Positions 37,870-45,326 of a DNA stretch of 64,000 nt are shown piece by piece. The position numbers and the translations under genes were made by a program. This DNA is from Pantoea sp. Ep11b (GTDB lineage Bacteria; Pseudomonadota; Gammaproteobacteria; Enterobacterales; Enterobacteriaceae): positions 1,364,001 through 1,428,000 of the forward strand of contig NZ_CP160631.1 of the NCBI RefSeq assembly GCF_040783975.1, written 5' to 3'. The notes below the pieces were generated by a model. It made no database searches. It saw only the letters and a list, made by a program, of their open reading frames with translations, and was not told the origin of the DNA. Positions within the stretch are counted from its first letter, which is position 1; each line of letters begins with the position of its first letter.

Positions 37870-38736
37870 TTAAACAACCTCTTTATCGTGAAACTCTTCA
37901 CACGCCTGCAGCGTGTTCTGGATCAGGGTAGCCACCGTCATCGGGCCAACGCCGCCTGGCACCGGGGTAATATAGGATGCACGCTCTGATGCAGTGTCGA
38001 AATCGACATCGCCCACGACTTTGCCGCTCTCCAGTCGGTTAATGCCAACGTCGATGACGATAGCACCGGGTTTGATCCACTCACCCGGAATAAAGCCCGG
38101 CTTACCGACCGCCACCACCAGCAGATCGGCGTGCTCAACGTGATGGCGCAGATCTTTGGTAAAGCGGTGCGTTACGGTGGTGGTGCAGCCTGCCAGCAGC
38201 AGCTCCATGCTCATCGGACGACCAACGATATTCGATGCCCCGACCACCACAGCGTTCAGGCCGTAGGTGTCGATGTTGTAACGCTCCAGCAGCGTGACAA
38301 TCCCGCGCGGCGTGCAGGGACGCAGAGTCGGCGCACGCTGACACAGACGGCCAACGTTGTAGGGGTGGAATCCATCGACATCTTTGTCTGGCGTGATGCG
38401 CTCCAGCACTTTGACGTTATCGATACCGGCGGGCAGCGGAAGCTGAACCAGGATGCCATCGATCTCATCGTCCTGATTGAGCGCATCAATCAGATCCAGC
38501 AGCTCAGCTTCGCGGGTCGAGGCGGGCAGATCGTAAGAGCGGGAATGGAAACCCACCTCTTCACAGGCGCGGCGTTTGCTGGCCACGTAGATTTGCGAGG
38601 CCGGGTTTTCACCTACCAGAACGACAGCCAGGCCTGGCGCACGTTTTCCGGCCGCCAGACGCTGCTTCACTTTTTCCGCAACCTCAACGCGCACCTGCTG
38701 CGCAATCGTTTTACCGTCAATAATTTTTGCTGCCAT
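37870..38736 (-). CDS. folD: Bifunctional methylene-THF dehydrogenase/cyclohydrolase FolD
   Basis: Interconverts 5,10-methylene-THF, methenyl-THF and 10-formyl-THF using NADP. It is 288 residues, as in E. coli. Conserved blocks: [20 protein letters not shown] with the YxxxK catalytic pair, [13 protein letters not shown] with the folate-binding Gln, and [20 protein letters not shown] for NADP. The end of the core is [20 protein letters not shown]. It lies upstream of ybcJ in a two-gene unit. Confidence 0.98.
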   Translation of the reverse strand: MAAKIIDGKTIAQQVRVEVAEKVKQRLAAGKRAPGLAVVLVGENPASQIYVASKRRACEEVGFHSRSYDLPASTREAELLDLIDALNQDDEIDGILVQLPLPAGIDNVKVLERITPDKDVDGFHPYNVGRLCQRAPTLRPCTPRGIVTLLERYNIDTYGLNAVVVGASNIVGRPMSMELLLAGCTTTVTHRFTKDLRHHVEHADLLVVAVGKPGFIPGEWIKPGAIVIDVGINRLESGKVVGDVDFDTASERASYITPVPGGVGPMTVATLIQNTLQACEEFHDKEVV

Positions 38737-38908
38737 CAGAGAGGAAATCCACTGTGTTGTGTTGAATCGGGGAAGGGGGCTATTTTGTCAGAAGCGGGGG
38801 CTGCTGTCAGTCACAGTTTCAGCCACGAATGTGCTTTCCGACTTTTCATCGCGACGAGTGGCTGCCTGCATGCGTATGATATCGGCAGGACTATCAGGGG
38901 ACGATGTC

Positions 38909-39412
38909 ATGATCTGGATAATGTTTGCCACGCTGGCGGTGGTGTTTGTCGCCGGATTTCAGCTGCTCACCGCAGGCTCACGTCATGCCGTTCAGCGGCT
39001 CAGCAAGCGGCTGCAGTTGCCACCGGTTCAGGTGGAGTCGATGACCGCGATGATGGGCAAAGAGGCGGCGAAAGAGTTTACCGACTATCTGAGTCACGAT
39101 AATGAAACGCATCTGCATAACGGTGCGGCGGTGTTGCTGATCTGGCAGGTGCTGATAGTGGACGGCAGCGAGGAGAACAGCCAGCGCTGGCATGGCATTC
39201 TCAGTCGCGCCGGTTTTTCGCCGCTGATCAGCCGCCAGCAACTGCTGCTCGCACTGGGCTTTCTGCGCCAGCTGGAGCCGGACAGCCAGGAGCTGCACGC
39301 GCTTCGCGAACAGTATAATGCGCGTTTCACACCGCAAGGGATTGAGCTGGAAGGAGAATCTGCCGCGACTCGCCAGGTGGTGTCGCTCAGCGAATGGCGC
39401 AGGCGTCATTGA
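38909..39412 (+). CDS. DUF1198 membrane-anchored protein (YicN-like)
   Basis: A 167-residue protein from ATG 38909, preceded by AGGGGACG. One N-terminal TM helix (MIWIMFATLAVVFVAGFQLL) leads to a cytosolic helical domain containing AVLLIWQVLIVDGSEENSQR and LGFLRQLEPDSQEL, hallmarks of DUF1198. The function is unknown. It sits between folD and the tRNA-Arg gene. An out-of-frame ATG-TCA-TGA just before the start might act as a minimal leader. Confidence 0.82.
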   Translation: MIWIMFATLAVVFVAGFQLLTAGSRHAVQRLSKRLQLPPVQVESMTAMMGKEAAKEFTDYLSHDNETHLHNGAAVLLIWQVLIVDGSEENSQRWHGILSRAGFSPLISRQQLLLALGFLRQLEPDSQELHALREQYNARFTPQGIELEGESAATRQVVSLSEWRRRH

Positions 39413-39463
39413 TGCGAATTGGTTAATCCCGCAGCACTTCGCTGCGCAGAAACGGCAAAAACG

Positions 39464-39491
39464 TTGACGTACCCGCTTCCGGACGTATAAT
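39464..39491 (+). promoter_or_regulatory. Strong promoter of the tRNA-Arg gene
   Basis: TTGACG and a perfect TATAAT with a 16-bp spacer. A GC-rich discriminator (CCGTGCC) follows, as expected for a stringently controlled stable-RNA promoter. Confidence 0.88.
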
Positions 39492-39506
39492 CCGTGCCAT
39501 CTCCAT

Positions 39507-39583
39507 GCGCCCTTAGCTCAGCTGGATAGAGCACCGGCCTTCTAAGCCGTAGGTCACAGGTTCGAATCCTGTAGGGCGTGCCA
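39507..39583 (+). tRNA. argU: tRNA-Arg (anticodon UCU), argU position
   Basis: A 77-nt cloverleaf including encoded CCA. The acceptor is GCGCCCT with AGGGCGT (a G1-U72 wobble). The anticodon arm is CCGGC-CTTCTAA-GCCGT, giving anticodon TCT, with a C-U mismatch at pair 27-43. The T arm is ACAGG-TTCGAAT-CCTGT. It reads the rare AGA codon. In E. coli argU also lies downstream of folD and is a prophage (DLP12) integration site; here the region after it is likewise accessory. Confidence 0.97.
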
Positions 39584-39949
39584 GATTCTCTTCTCTCTGT
39601 TCTTCATCCCTGAATTTTTCACTTTCTGTCGTATTACGATCTGACTGACCTCTCTGCTGAACGTGTCAACGAATTTTCGCGTCCAGATAATGTGACAACT
39701 CAACCATCCGGCTGTTCAGGCACTTTTCTGAGGCCCGGTCAGATTAACGTCTGATTAACCGACATCCGGGTGTTCATATCAGGCGAGGGATGACGCCCGC
39801 TGTAAAATTCTGGTTTGCTGTTGAGATGAATTATCTGCTGTAAAATGGCCGTTTATATCCGTTTTCGCCTGTCCGGCGACGGGTTAGCACGGGACTCTTA
39901 CACTGTGCTATATTCCGCTCGTGTCGCAACGTCATTCAGGATGAATCAG
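39584..39949. other. 366-bp AT-richer spacer after the tRNA gene
   Basis: No gene supported. It contains imperfect direct repeats (CATCCGGCTGTTCA near 39705 and CATCCGGGTGTTCA near 39763; GCTGTAAAAT twice near 39799 and 39837) and a small hairpin TCAGA-TTAACG-TCTGA (39739-39754). No copy of the tRNA 3' end, which would mark an attachment site, was seen. It probably carries the promoter for the 39950 gene. Confidence 0.5.
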
Positions 39950-40273
39950 ATGAACGATTATGAGCAAAGGCTTCTCAGGAATGGTTTCTCAGCTAAAGAC
40001 GTTGGGAAATTAAAAGCGATTCTTACCAGAGATGAAAATCAATCCGATACTCTGCAATCTCTTGTTCAGGAACTCAGTAAACGTTTCTGGGCGGGCATCA
40101 TTTGCCTGATAATTTTAAGCGCTGTTTTCATTTATGGTCTGGCGAAGGGACATACTGAAAGCCTGATATCCTATGCTATTGTCCTGATAATGGGCGCTGT
40201 TATCGTCTATTTCGTGATACCCATGAATCTTGCCTGGAAAGCCTTCAGGTTTACACGAGAAAGTGGACGCTGA
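39950..40273 (+). CDS. Small two-TM membrane protein, unrecognised (copy 1 of a tandem pair)
   Basis: A 107-residue protein starting MNDYEQRLLRNGFSAKDVGK. The first 46 residues are a charged helical cytosolic segment. Two TM helices follow: AGIICLIILSAVFIYGLAKG at about 49-68 and LISYAIVLIMGAVIVYFVIP. The end is basic. I do not recognise the family. The second copy at 40454 aligns across the first 46 residues (about 26 identical by eye). AT-rich codon use and location beside a tRNA suggest horizontal transfer. The two-TM layout is compatible with an immunity protein, but that is speculation. Confidence 0.7.
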   Translation: MNDYEQRLLRNGFSAKDVGKLKAILTRDENQSDTLQSLVQELSKRFWAGIICLIILSAVFIYGLAKGHTESLISYAIVLIMGAVIVYFVIPMNLAWKAFRFTRESGR

Positions 40274-40453
40274 TAATATTAAAAAATTCATTAATTATTA
40301 TCTCTCCCTGTTACGGGTTTATCTGGTTTTATATTAGCCAGGTTGTCCGTCCGGGGAATTATGCGTGATTATCGGTTTTACGTTTTTCCTGTTAACTGAA
40401 GATATTATGTCGTTATCAGGTAAGCGCTTTGATGTTAATGGATGGATGCTCTG

Positions 40454-40636
40454 ATGACAGATTTTGAGGAAAAGCTTCTGGCCAGCGGTTTTTCTCAGAA
40501 AGATATACGCAAGCTAAAAAGCATTGTGCAGAAGGATAAATATCAGGAAGAGACACTTCAGCAACTTGTGAATGCGTTAAGTAAGCGATTCCTGGGTAGC
40601 CGCAGTCGGGGTTTCTGCCCGGTAATTCTGCCGTAA
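40454..40636 (+). pseudogene. Truncated paralogue of the 39950 membrane protein
   Basis: 60 residues starting MTDFEEKLLASGFSQKDIRK. It matches the neighbouring copy through ALSKRF (residue 46) and then breaks into an unrelated tail, losing both TM helices. The break coincides with the start of an IS3-type transposase fragment, so an insertion or deletion event removed the 3' half. The truncated peptide is probably non-functional. Confidence 0.7.
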
Positions 40637-40751
40637 GCATGGTATTTCAGCCGTTACTTTCTACACCGGGCGCAAGAAGTCTGGCGGCGTGGAACTCTCT
40701 GAGATAAAGCGGCAGAAGGAGAACGCCCGTCTCCTGCAGCGCTCACAGTGG
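40626..40751 (+). mobile_element. IS3-family transposase OrfA fragment
   Basis: A 42-codon open stretch, without a start codon and preceded by TAA, reads FCRKHGISAVTFYTGRKKSG and then VELSEIKRQKENARLLQR. This is the HTH end and start of the leucine-zipper region of IS3-family OrfA proteins (typically RKYGVS..TFY.WRKKYGG...). It lies at the break point of the truncated gene. No OrfB or terminal repeats remain. Confidence 0.65.
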
Positions 40752-41046
40752 AATGGCCCATCTGAACTAACCAGAGCGTCCAGATGTGCCGACGGTGATA
40801 GAACGTAAATCCGCTATGCCTGGCCGTTTTAGTGCTGCGCACCACGCGGTATTAAGATCGACGACGCTTGCCGTTGTCGCTTGCTTATCACTCATTTGAA
40901 AAGCACAAGCCAGACGAGTCTTCTGCTCAATGACCAACACCAATACCTTATAGTTAGCGACAACCGGCACCATAGGCACCGCGGGTTCAGACCCGGAAGG
41001 TACCTCTGAATGCCTGTCGGTGATGAGCTGCTTTAATGTCTCTTAG
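40752..41046. other. Gene-poor remnant with a possible second transposase piece
   Basis: The minus strand is open at 40767-40979 and includes VLVLVIEQKTRLACAFQMSD and, later, LRSITVG. These vaguely resemble the catalytic region of IS30-type transposases, but the match is weak and there is no complete gene. I treat it as decayed mobile DNA. Confidence 0.3.
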
Positions 41047-41259
41047 TTATCTCTGATTAGCTTTGCGATAAAGCCAGACACCAATAAAGGCCAGCAGTAG
41101 AGAAAAAACTGCCTTGAGGAGAATCACGGTCAATTCGAAACTATCCATAGCGCTTTCTCCATCACCACTGATATGGCCTTCGACCAGCGATTTGATGAAT
41201 CCTTCAGGAATAAAAATCCAGGAAGCGGATAGAATTATAATAAATATCAGTATTTTCAT
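41047..41259 (-). CDS. Small two-TM membrane protein, candidate immunity partner of the adjacent DUF2778 effector
   Basis: 70 residues from ATG 41259: MKILIFIIILSASWIFIPEG, a short polar loop (SLVEGHISGDGESAMDS) and a second helix LTVILLKAVFSLLLAFIGVW ending YRKANQR. Its start codon overlaps the original stop of the upstream DUF2778 effector gene (ATGA), the tight coupling expected of an effector-immunity pair. The polar loop would face the periplasm, where such effectors act. I do not recognise a family. The immunity role is inferred from gene order only. Confidence 0.65.
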   Translation of the reverse strand: MKILIFIIILSASWIFIPEGFIKSLVEGHISGDGESAMDSFELTVILLKAVFSLLLAFIGVWLYRKANQR

Positions 41260-41788
41260 CGTGCAACACACTTTGTGAAATCAGGAATGCCACGAACATC
41301 AATGCGGCCATATGCTAATAAACCATGACTGCCCGGTACGACGACTTTTTCCGCCGCAATAATGAATTGCGTAAAGTCTGGAATTCAGATGAGCGATAAA
41401 AAGTGATGCAACCCCATGATACGCCAGAACCGTCGGTATTAAGTGGGTGAAGCCTGAAGCTGCCGCGCTTTACACCATTAACAAAAACGTAATCACTCAT
41501 GGTTTTAGCACTGTATAAACCAAACTACTCTGAGTGATGATTTCGGTACATATGGGCCATATCTATCAACTCTGCCCGGGCGCGGTTCAGCAGGCTCCCT
41601 TCTGGTCTGTCTACAATCCAGTATGTTCCTGGCGGAATTGCGGCCTTCTCAATGTCCGAACAATCTGGATTATTGATATATCTTTCAATGCCAGACAAAA
41701 CATCGAACGAGCCCACACCATAGCAGTTTAGCTTTACACGTTTTCCGTCACTGGAAAGTCGGCCATAATCCATCATGCATATTTGCAT
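41256..41788 (-). pseudogene. Decayed Tlde1/DUF2778-type L,D-transpeptidase effector gene (amber codon plus frameshift)
   Basis: From ATG 41788 (CGGGAGC eight bases upstream) the frame reads MQICMMDYGRLSSDGKRVKL, GVGSFDVLSGIERY, IPPGTYWIVDRPEG and HHSE, then TAG (41525-41527). The same frame resumes as FGLYSAKTMSDYVFVNGVKR and GSFRLHPLNTDGSGVSWGCI, with His and Cys of the L,D-transpeptidase-like site. After RRKK one A is missing from a run (near 41340-41346). In the next frame the expected ending GSHGLLAYGRIDVRGIPDF continues to TGA at 41256. Intact, it would be about 177 residues. Family members are type VI secreted peptidoglycan-modifying toxins. Confidence 0.78.
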
Positions 41789-42200
41789 TGTAAATGCTCC
41801 CGTTGTCAATTCTCAGCCAATTTATGCTGTTTCTGGCGGGCGGCTTAAATGTCCCTTGCGACCCCTGATTCGAAAAGCGGTCTGGCTGCGTTTATATTGC
41901 CACACCCCGTATCCTGCAGTCACCGTTCACCGGTACCCGCAATATTAAATCATCTAATTTGCCGCTCCCCAATCAGAAGCGACATCCTTTCTCCTCTGCG
42001 CCACTTAACCGCAGACACACACTCCCTGAAGGCATAAATACTGTGATCAATCATTCCGGATAAACAAAATTCCACACCCTCCCGGCTCAGAAAATCGTCA
42101 CACCTTTTTTTCCTCTCGCCGCAATGCCATGATAGCGGTTCTGTCATCATCGCGCTCCGGCCAACCCGCCCCGGAGCTTATAAACAGGACGTCATGACGC
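41789..42200. other. 412-bp region between the effector remnant and ddpX
   Basis: No supported gene on either strand. The sequence is irregular in composition and open frames are short and unlike proteins. It may contain eroded DNA from the accessory strip and the promoters of the flanking divergent genes. Confidence 0.5.
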
Positions 42201-42782
42201 ATGGAAAGTAAACATCTGGTTGATATTGCGGAAGCCTTTCCGCAGCTGGTCATCGATCTGAAATATGCCACCGCCGACAACATTGCGGGCCGGCCGATCT
42301 ACCGCGACGCGCGTTGTCTGTTGCACACTGAAGCGGCTGATGCGCTGGCGAAAAGTATCAGCATTGCCAGGGTAGCTGGCTATACCTTACTGGTCCTGGA
42401 CGCATACCGGCCACCGTCCGCCCAGGCCGTTCTCTGGGAGGCCTGCCCGAACCCGGACTATGTTGTCCCGCTGTCGCGCGGATCAAATCACAGTCGTGGC
42501 ACGGCGATTGACGTTACGCTGATCGACGAGCATGGCGCGATTGTGGATATGGGCACCGGCTTCGATGAGATGAGTGAGCACTCTCATCCTTATCATCCTG
42601 CTGTGGCCCTCAAAGCTCAGCGCAACCGTCTGATGCTGAATGCCATTATGCTGGGGGGCGGCTTTACCAGCATCTCAACCGAATGGTGGCATTTTGAACT
42701 GCCCGGCGCAGAACACTATCCAGTGATTGACGGTGTCTTTGACTGCTATTCTTCTGCACAGGCGGAAAATATCGGCGCCTGA
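42201..42782 (+). CDS. ddpX: D-alanyl-D-alanine dipeptidase (VanX/DdpX family)
   Basis: A 193-residue zinc dipeptidase, the same length as E. coli DdpX and similar throughout. Motifs: VIDLKYATADNIAG, LDAYRPPSAQAVLW, the Zn-binding SRGSNHSRGTAIDVTLID (His and Asp) and EWWHFEL with the catalytic Glu and third His ligand. It splits D-Ala-D-Ala for reuse of cell-wall turnover products. No signal peptide is visible. E. coli ddpX heads an ABC operon; here no ddpABCDF follows, so it stands alone at the edge of the accessory strip. Confidence 0.94.
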   Translation: MESKHLVDIAEAFPQLVIDLKYATADNIAGRPIYRDARCLLHTEAADALAKSISIARVAGYTLLVLDAYRPPSAQAVLWEACPNPDYVVPLSRGSNHSRGTAIDVTLIDEHGAIVDMGTGFDEMSEHSHPYHPAVALKAQRNRLMLNAIMLGGGFTSISTEWWHFELPGAEHYPVIDGVFDCYSSAQAENIGA

Positions 42783-42884
42783 AAAGGACCAATTGCAATA
42801 AATGGTCGCCGGGATACGTTGAGCGAGCGCTATTTAAAATAACGTCAGTGAACTCAGGCAGATTAATGCGGGGTAGGGATTTCA

Positions 42885-42917
42885 GATAAAAATAAGCCGT
42901 GGCAGGCGCCACGGCTT
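42885..42917 (-). terminator. Terminator of the DUF2171 gene
   Basis: 10-bp stem AAGCCGTGGC / GCCACGGCTT, 4-nt loop. On the minus strand it is followed by TATTTTTATC. The hairpin ends 6 bp from the stop codon. Confidence 0.88.
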
Positions 42918-42922
42918 TCACA

Positions 42923-43159
42923 TCAGGCAGACTGCCACTCGCTTTCAACATCCGCTTTCGCTTTAGAAAGGATAACTTTATTGTCGTCCACTTCTTTCAC
43001 CCAGCTGAATGGAATAATGTGGTGTTTGCCGCCCGCTTCAGGATCGCTTTTCGCCAGCTTAATTTTGTCGTCGCCTTCAAAATGGTCAACAATCCCGACA
43101 TGTTCGCCATTCACATCAACAACCTGTGCGTGATCTAAAATCTCTGATTTATCTACCAT
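42923..43159 (-). CDS. DUF2171 small soluble protein
   Basis: 78 residues: MVDKSEILDHAQVVDVNGEH, then VGIVDHFEGDDKIKLAKSDP and a conserved HHIIPFSWVKEVDDNKVILS. The beta-rich pattern resembles a PRC-barrel-like fold, and DUF2171 proteins are common in Pantoea and pseudomonads, often stress-linked. Acidic and cytosolic; single-gene unit with its own terminator. Molecular function unknown. Confidence 0.85.
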   Translation of the reverse strand: MVDKSEILDHAQVVDVNGEHVGIVDHFEGDDKIKLAKSDPEAGGKHHIIPFSWVKEVDDNKVILSKAKADVESEWQSA

Positions 43160-43516
43160 GGTGGCTTAATCCTTATATTTAATGAGTGCTGTATTTCTCA
43201 GACAGAACAAGCCTGGTTGCTAAATGGGGTTTCCGCCAGACGATTAACAAAATGAAATATCTGAGTGTGCCGGATCTGATCGGCAAAGATTTATTTCTGA
43301 CAGAAAGATCAACGCAAAGTCAGCAACGCCTGAAATAGCGATTTCCCCCTCTGATGTCCCGGCGGGGCAGGGCGCTGATCTGCCCGGCTCACCCGCGTCA
43401 GCGCGGTTGTCTGACGCTTTCTGCACAATCAACGCTATGATCATCAGATCGGTCGCTTCGCGGCAGAGCTGTCTGAACGCGCAGGACCTGGTTCACTTAA
43501 AGGAGTGTGGATAACA
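43160..43516. other. 357-bp intergenic region
   Basis: Upstream of two divergent genes. A 28-codon frame at 43252-43338 (MKYLSVPDLIGKDLFLTERS) has no ribosome site and is not called. AAAGGAG just before 43505 serves the DUF1349 gene. Nothing else recognised. Confidence 0.5.
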
Positions 43517-44107
43517 ATGGTCAGTTCAATCATGTCTGAAGGCGGTGTCTGGATTAATCAGCCATCCGTTTACCGTCTGGAGGGCGATGTCCTGCAGTTT
43601 GAAACGGCCCAGAACAGCGATTTCTGGCAGCGCACCTGGTACGGCTTCGAACGTCACAGCGGCCACGCCTTTGGTTTCCAGGTCGAGGGTGATTTTACCG
43701 TGCAGGTGCAGGTGAGGGCGGACTTCAGCCAGCTTTACGATCAGGCGGGCCTGTTTATTCAGGATAACGAGACACACTGGGTAAAAGCGGGTATTGAGTT
43801 TAACGATGAGCAGCCAGCCATCGGCTGTGTTGTTACGCGTGAATTTTCCGACTGGTCAACCGGGGTGTTTCCCGGCGATGCGCGCCAGTTCTGGCTGCGC
43901 GCAACGCTGATTGATTCTGCATTAAGAATTCAGTACTCCAGCGATGGCGTGACCTGGCCGCTGTTACGGCTCTGCTCATGGCCTGGTCAGGGGCGACGTT
44001 TTGTCGGCGTGATGGGCTGCTCACCTGAGCGCGAGGGACTGGCGATCCACTTCAGCGACTTCAGGCTGAGCCCGCCGCTGGGCAAAGCGCTGCACGACCT
44101 CTCCTAG
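43517..44107 (+). CDS. DUF1349 (YesU-like concanavalin-A-fold) protein
   Basis: 196 residues from ATG 43517, 11 bp after GGAG; an in-frame GTG at 43505 is possible but overlaps the ribosome site. Family features: SDFWQRTWYGFERHSGHAFG, VQVQVRADFSQLYDQAGLFI, WVKAGIEFNDEQPAIGCVVT and the C-terminal GRRFVGVMGCSPEREGL. This is the DUF1349 beta-sandwich, related to lectin/glucanase folds. Cytosolic, no signal peptide. The function is unknown; a carbohydrate role is only suggested by fold. Confidence 0.85.
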   Translation: MVSSIMSEGGVWINQPSVYRLEGDVLQFETAQNSDFWQRTWYGFERHSGHAFGFQVEGDFTVQVQVRADFSQLYDQAGLFIQDNETHWVKAGIEFNDEQPAIGCVVTREFSDWSTGVFPGDARQFWLRATLIDSALRIQYSSDGVTWPLLRLCSWPGQGRRFVGVMGCSPEREGLAIHFSDFRLSPPLGKALHDLS

Positions 44108-44209
44108 CATCGGCCAGATTGCATATCCTCCCGTAATCCGCTTAATTGTCAGCTTCGAATCTGCCGTGCTGCGTTGCCCGCATCGGGCGGCGCTTTTACA
44201 GGGAAAGCT

Positions 44210-45226
44210 ATGCGTTCTGTTACCTCGTTTACCTCGCTGCTGGTGGTCGGTTGCTTTGCCGGAGTGCAGCAGGCCGCAGCCGATACCGTCTGGCTGAATA
44301 ATGGCGACCGCCTGTCGGGCACTATCCGTTACCTCAGCGATGGCCGGCTGGCGATAGAGACAGCCTATGCGGGCACGGTCACGCTCGACTGGAAAGCGGT
44401 CAGTACACTTGCCAGCGATAATCCGGTGAATGTCGAAAACAAACAGACCGGCGAGCACTATCAGGTCCGGCTCTCCTCATCTGACCCCGGCTATGTCTGG
44501 GTGGAGCGTAATGAGCAGGAGCAGCAGGTTTCGATCAAGCGTATTGATGAGTTTATGAAGGCCAGAGTGCGCAGCGATCGGCTCGCCTGGAGCGGCAACG
44601 TGGATGCCGGTGTGAAAGTCAAAAAAGCCTCGACCAAAACCGACGACTACAGTTTTGCGCTTAACACCAAACTGAATCAGGGAAAATGGCGGCAGGATAT
44701 CGGCGCGACCTACAATCGGGAGCAGGAAAATGAGAGCGTCAACACGGACAACTACAGTCTGCGCTACGCCGTTGACTATCTCTTCAGGGAGCAGTTTTTC
44801 TGGCAGGCGCGCGCCACCTACAAGCGCGACTGGGTAGAAAATCTCTCGCGCCAGGCGTTAATCGGCACCGGGCCCGGTTATCAGCTGTGGGATACCGAAC
44901 TTAGTGCGTTCTCACTCTCCGTGCTGGCCGGTGCGTTTGAATATGGCTACAGCGAAGACAGGGATGAGCGGCACTTCGGTGGTTCACTGCGCTGGAACTA
45001 TCAGCGCTATCTGCTGGGCAAGTCGGTCACGCTCTACAGCAACGGCGATGTGGGGCATTCGCTGGATGACGATGGCGTCTTTATGCTGGATGCGGAAGTC
45101 GGCCTGCGCTACAGCCTCACCTCCTGGTCCACTCTGCATCTGGGCTATCACCGCAACCTGGTCAGTGGCATACCGGACACCCTGAACGAGGGCATCTTCT
45201 CCACCGGCCTGGGGCTGAAATGGTAA
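44210..45226 (+). CDS. DUF481 outer-membrane protein (YdiY-like)
   Basis: 338 residues from ATG 44210 (AGGGAAA upstream), with a signal peptide (MRSVTSFTSLLVVGCFAGVQ, AAA|DTV). The mature N-terminus DTVWLNNGDRLSGTIRYLSD is typical. From about residue 130 onward, alternating aromatic/polar strands (WSGNVDAGVKVKKA; DDYSFALNTKLNQG; YSLRYAVDYLFREQFFWQAR) form the DUF481 beta-barrel, ending with LGLKW, a terminal aromatic residue typical of outer-membrane proteins. E. coli YdiY is acid-inducible. Single gene. Confidence 0.88.
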   Translation: MRSVTSFTSLLVVGCFAGVQQAAADTVWLNNGDRLSGTIRYLSDGRLAIETAYAGTVTLDWKAVSTLASDNPVNVENKQTGEHYQVRLSSSDPGYVWVERNEQEQQVSIKRIDEFMKARVRSDRLAWSGNVDAGVKVKKASTKTDDYSFALNTKLNQGKWRQDIGATYNREQENESVNTDNYSLRYAVDYLFREQFFWQARATYKRDWVENLSRQALIGTGPGYQLWDTELSAFSLSVLAGAFEYGYSEDRDERHFGGSLRWNYQRYLLGKSVTLYSNGDVGHSLDDDGVFMLDAEVGLRYSLTSWSTLHLGYHRNLVSGIPDTLNEGIFSTGLGLKW

Positions 45227-45326
45227 CCCGCTGATCGCACAGCGCGGCAGCAAATCCTTACGGTTTTTCTGCGGTTACCGGCCCGCTATTGGCTAAGCTC
45301 CATGTAGTCATAAAACGGGAAGGCAG

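Noticed and set aside
39584..42200. Attachment-site duplication of the tRNA-Arg 3' end
   Set aside because: I looked for repeats of the TTCGAATCCTGTAGGGCG segment downstream and found none inside the window, so no island boundary is claimed.
43252..43338. 28-codon frame MKYLSVPDLIGKDLFLTERS...
   Set aside because: It is open and ATG-started but has no Shine-Dalgarno and no recognisable family; too short to support.
43244..43444. 66-codon minus-strand frame
   Set aside because: No ribosome site, composition unlike a protein, and it lies in a divergent promoter region.
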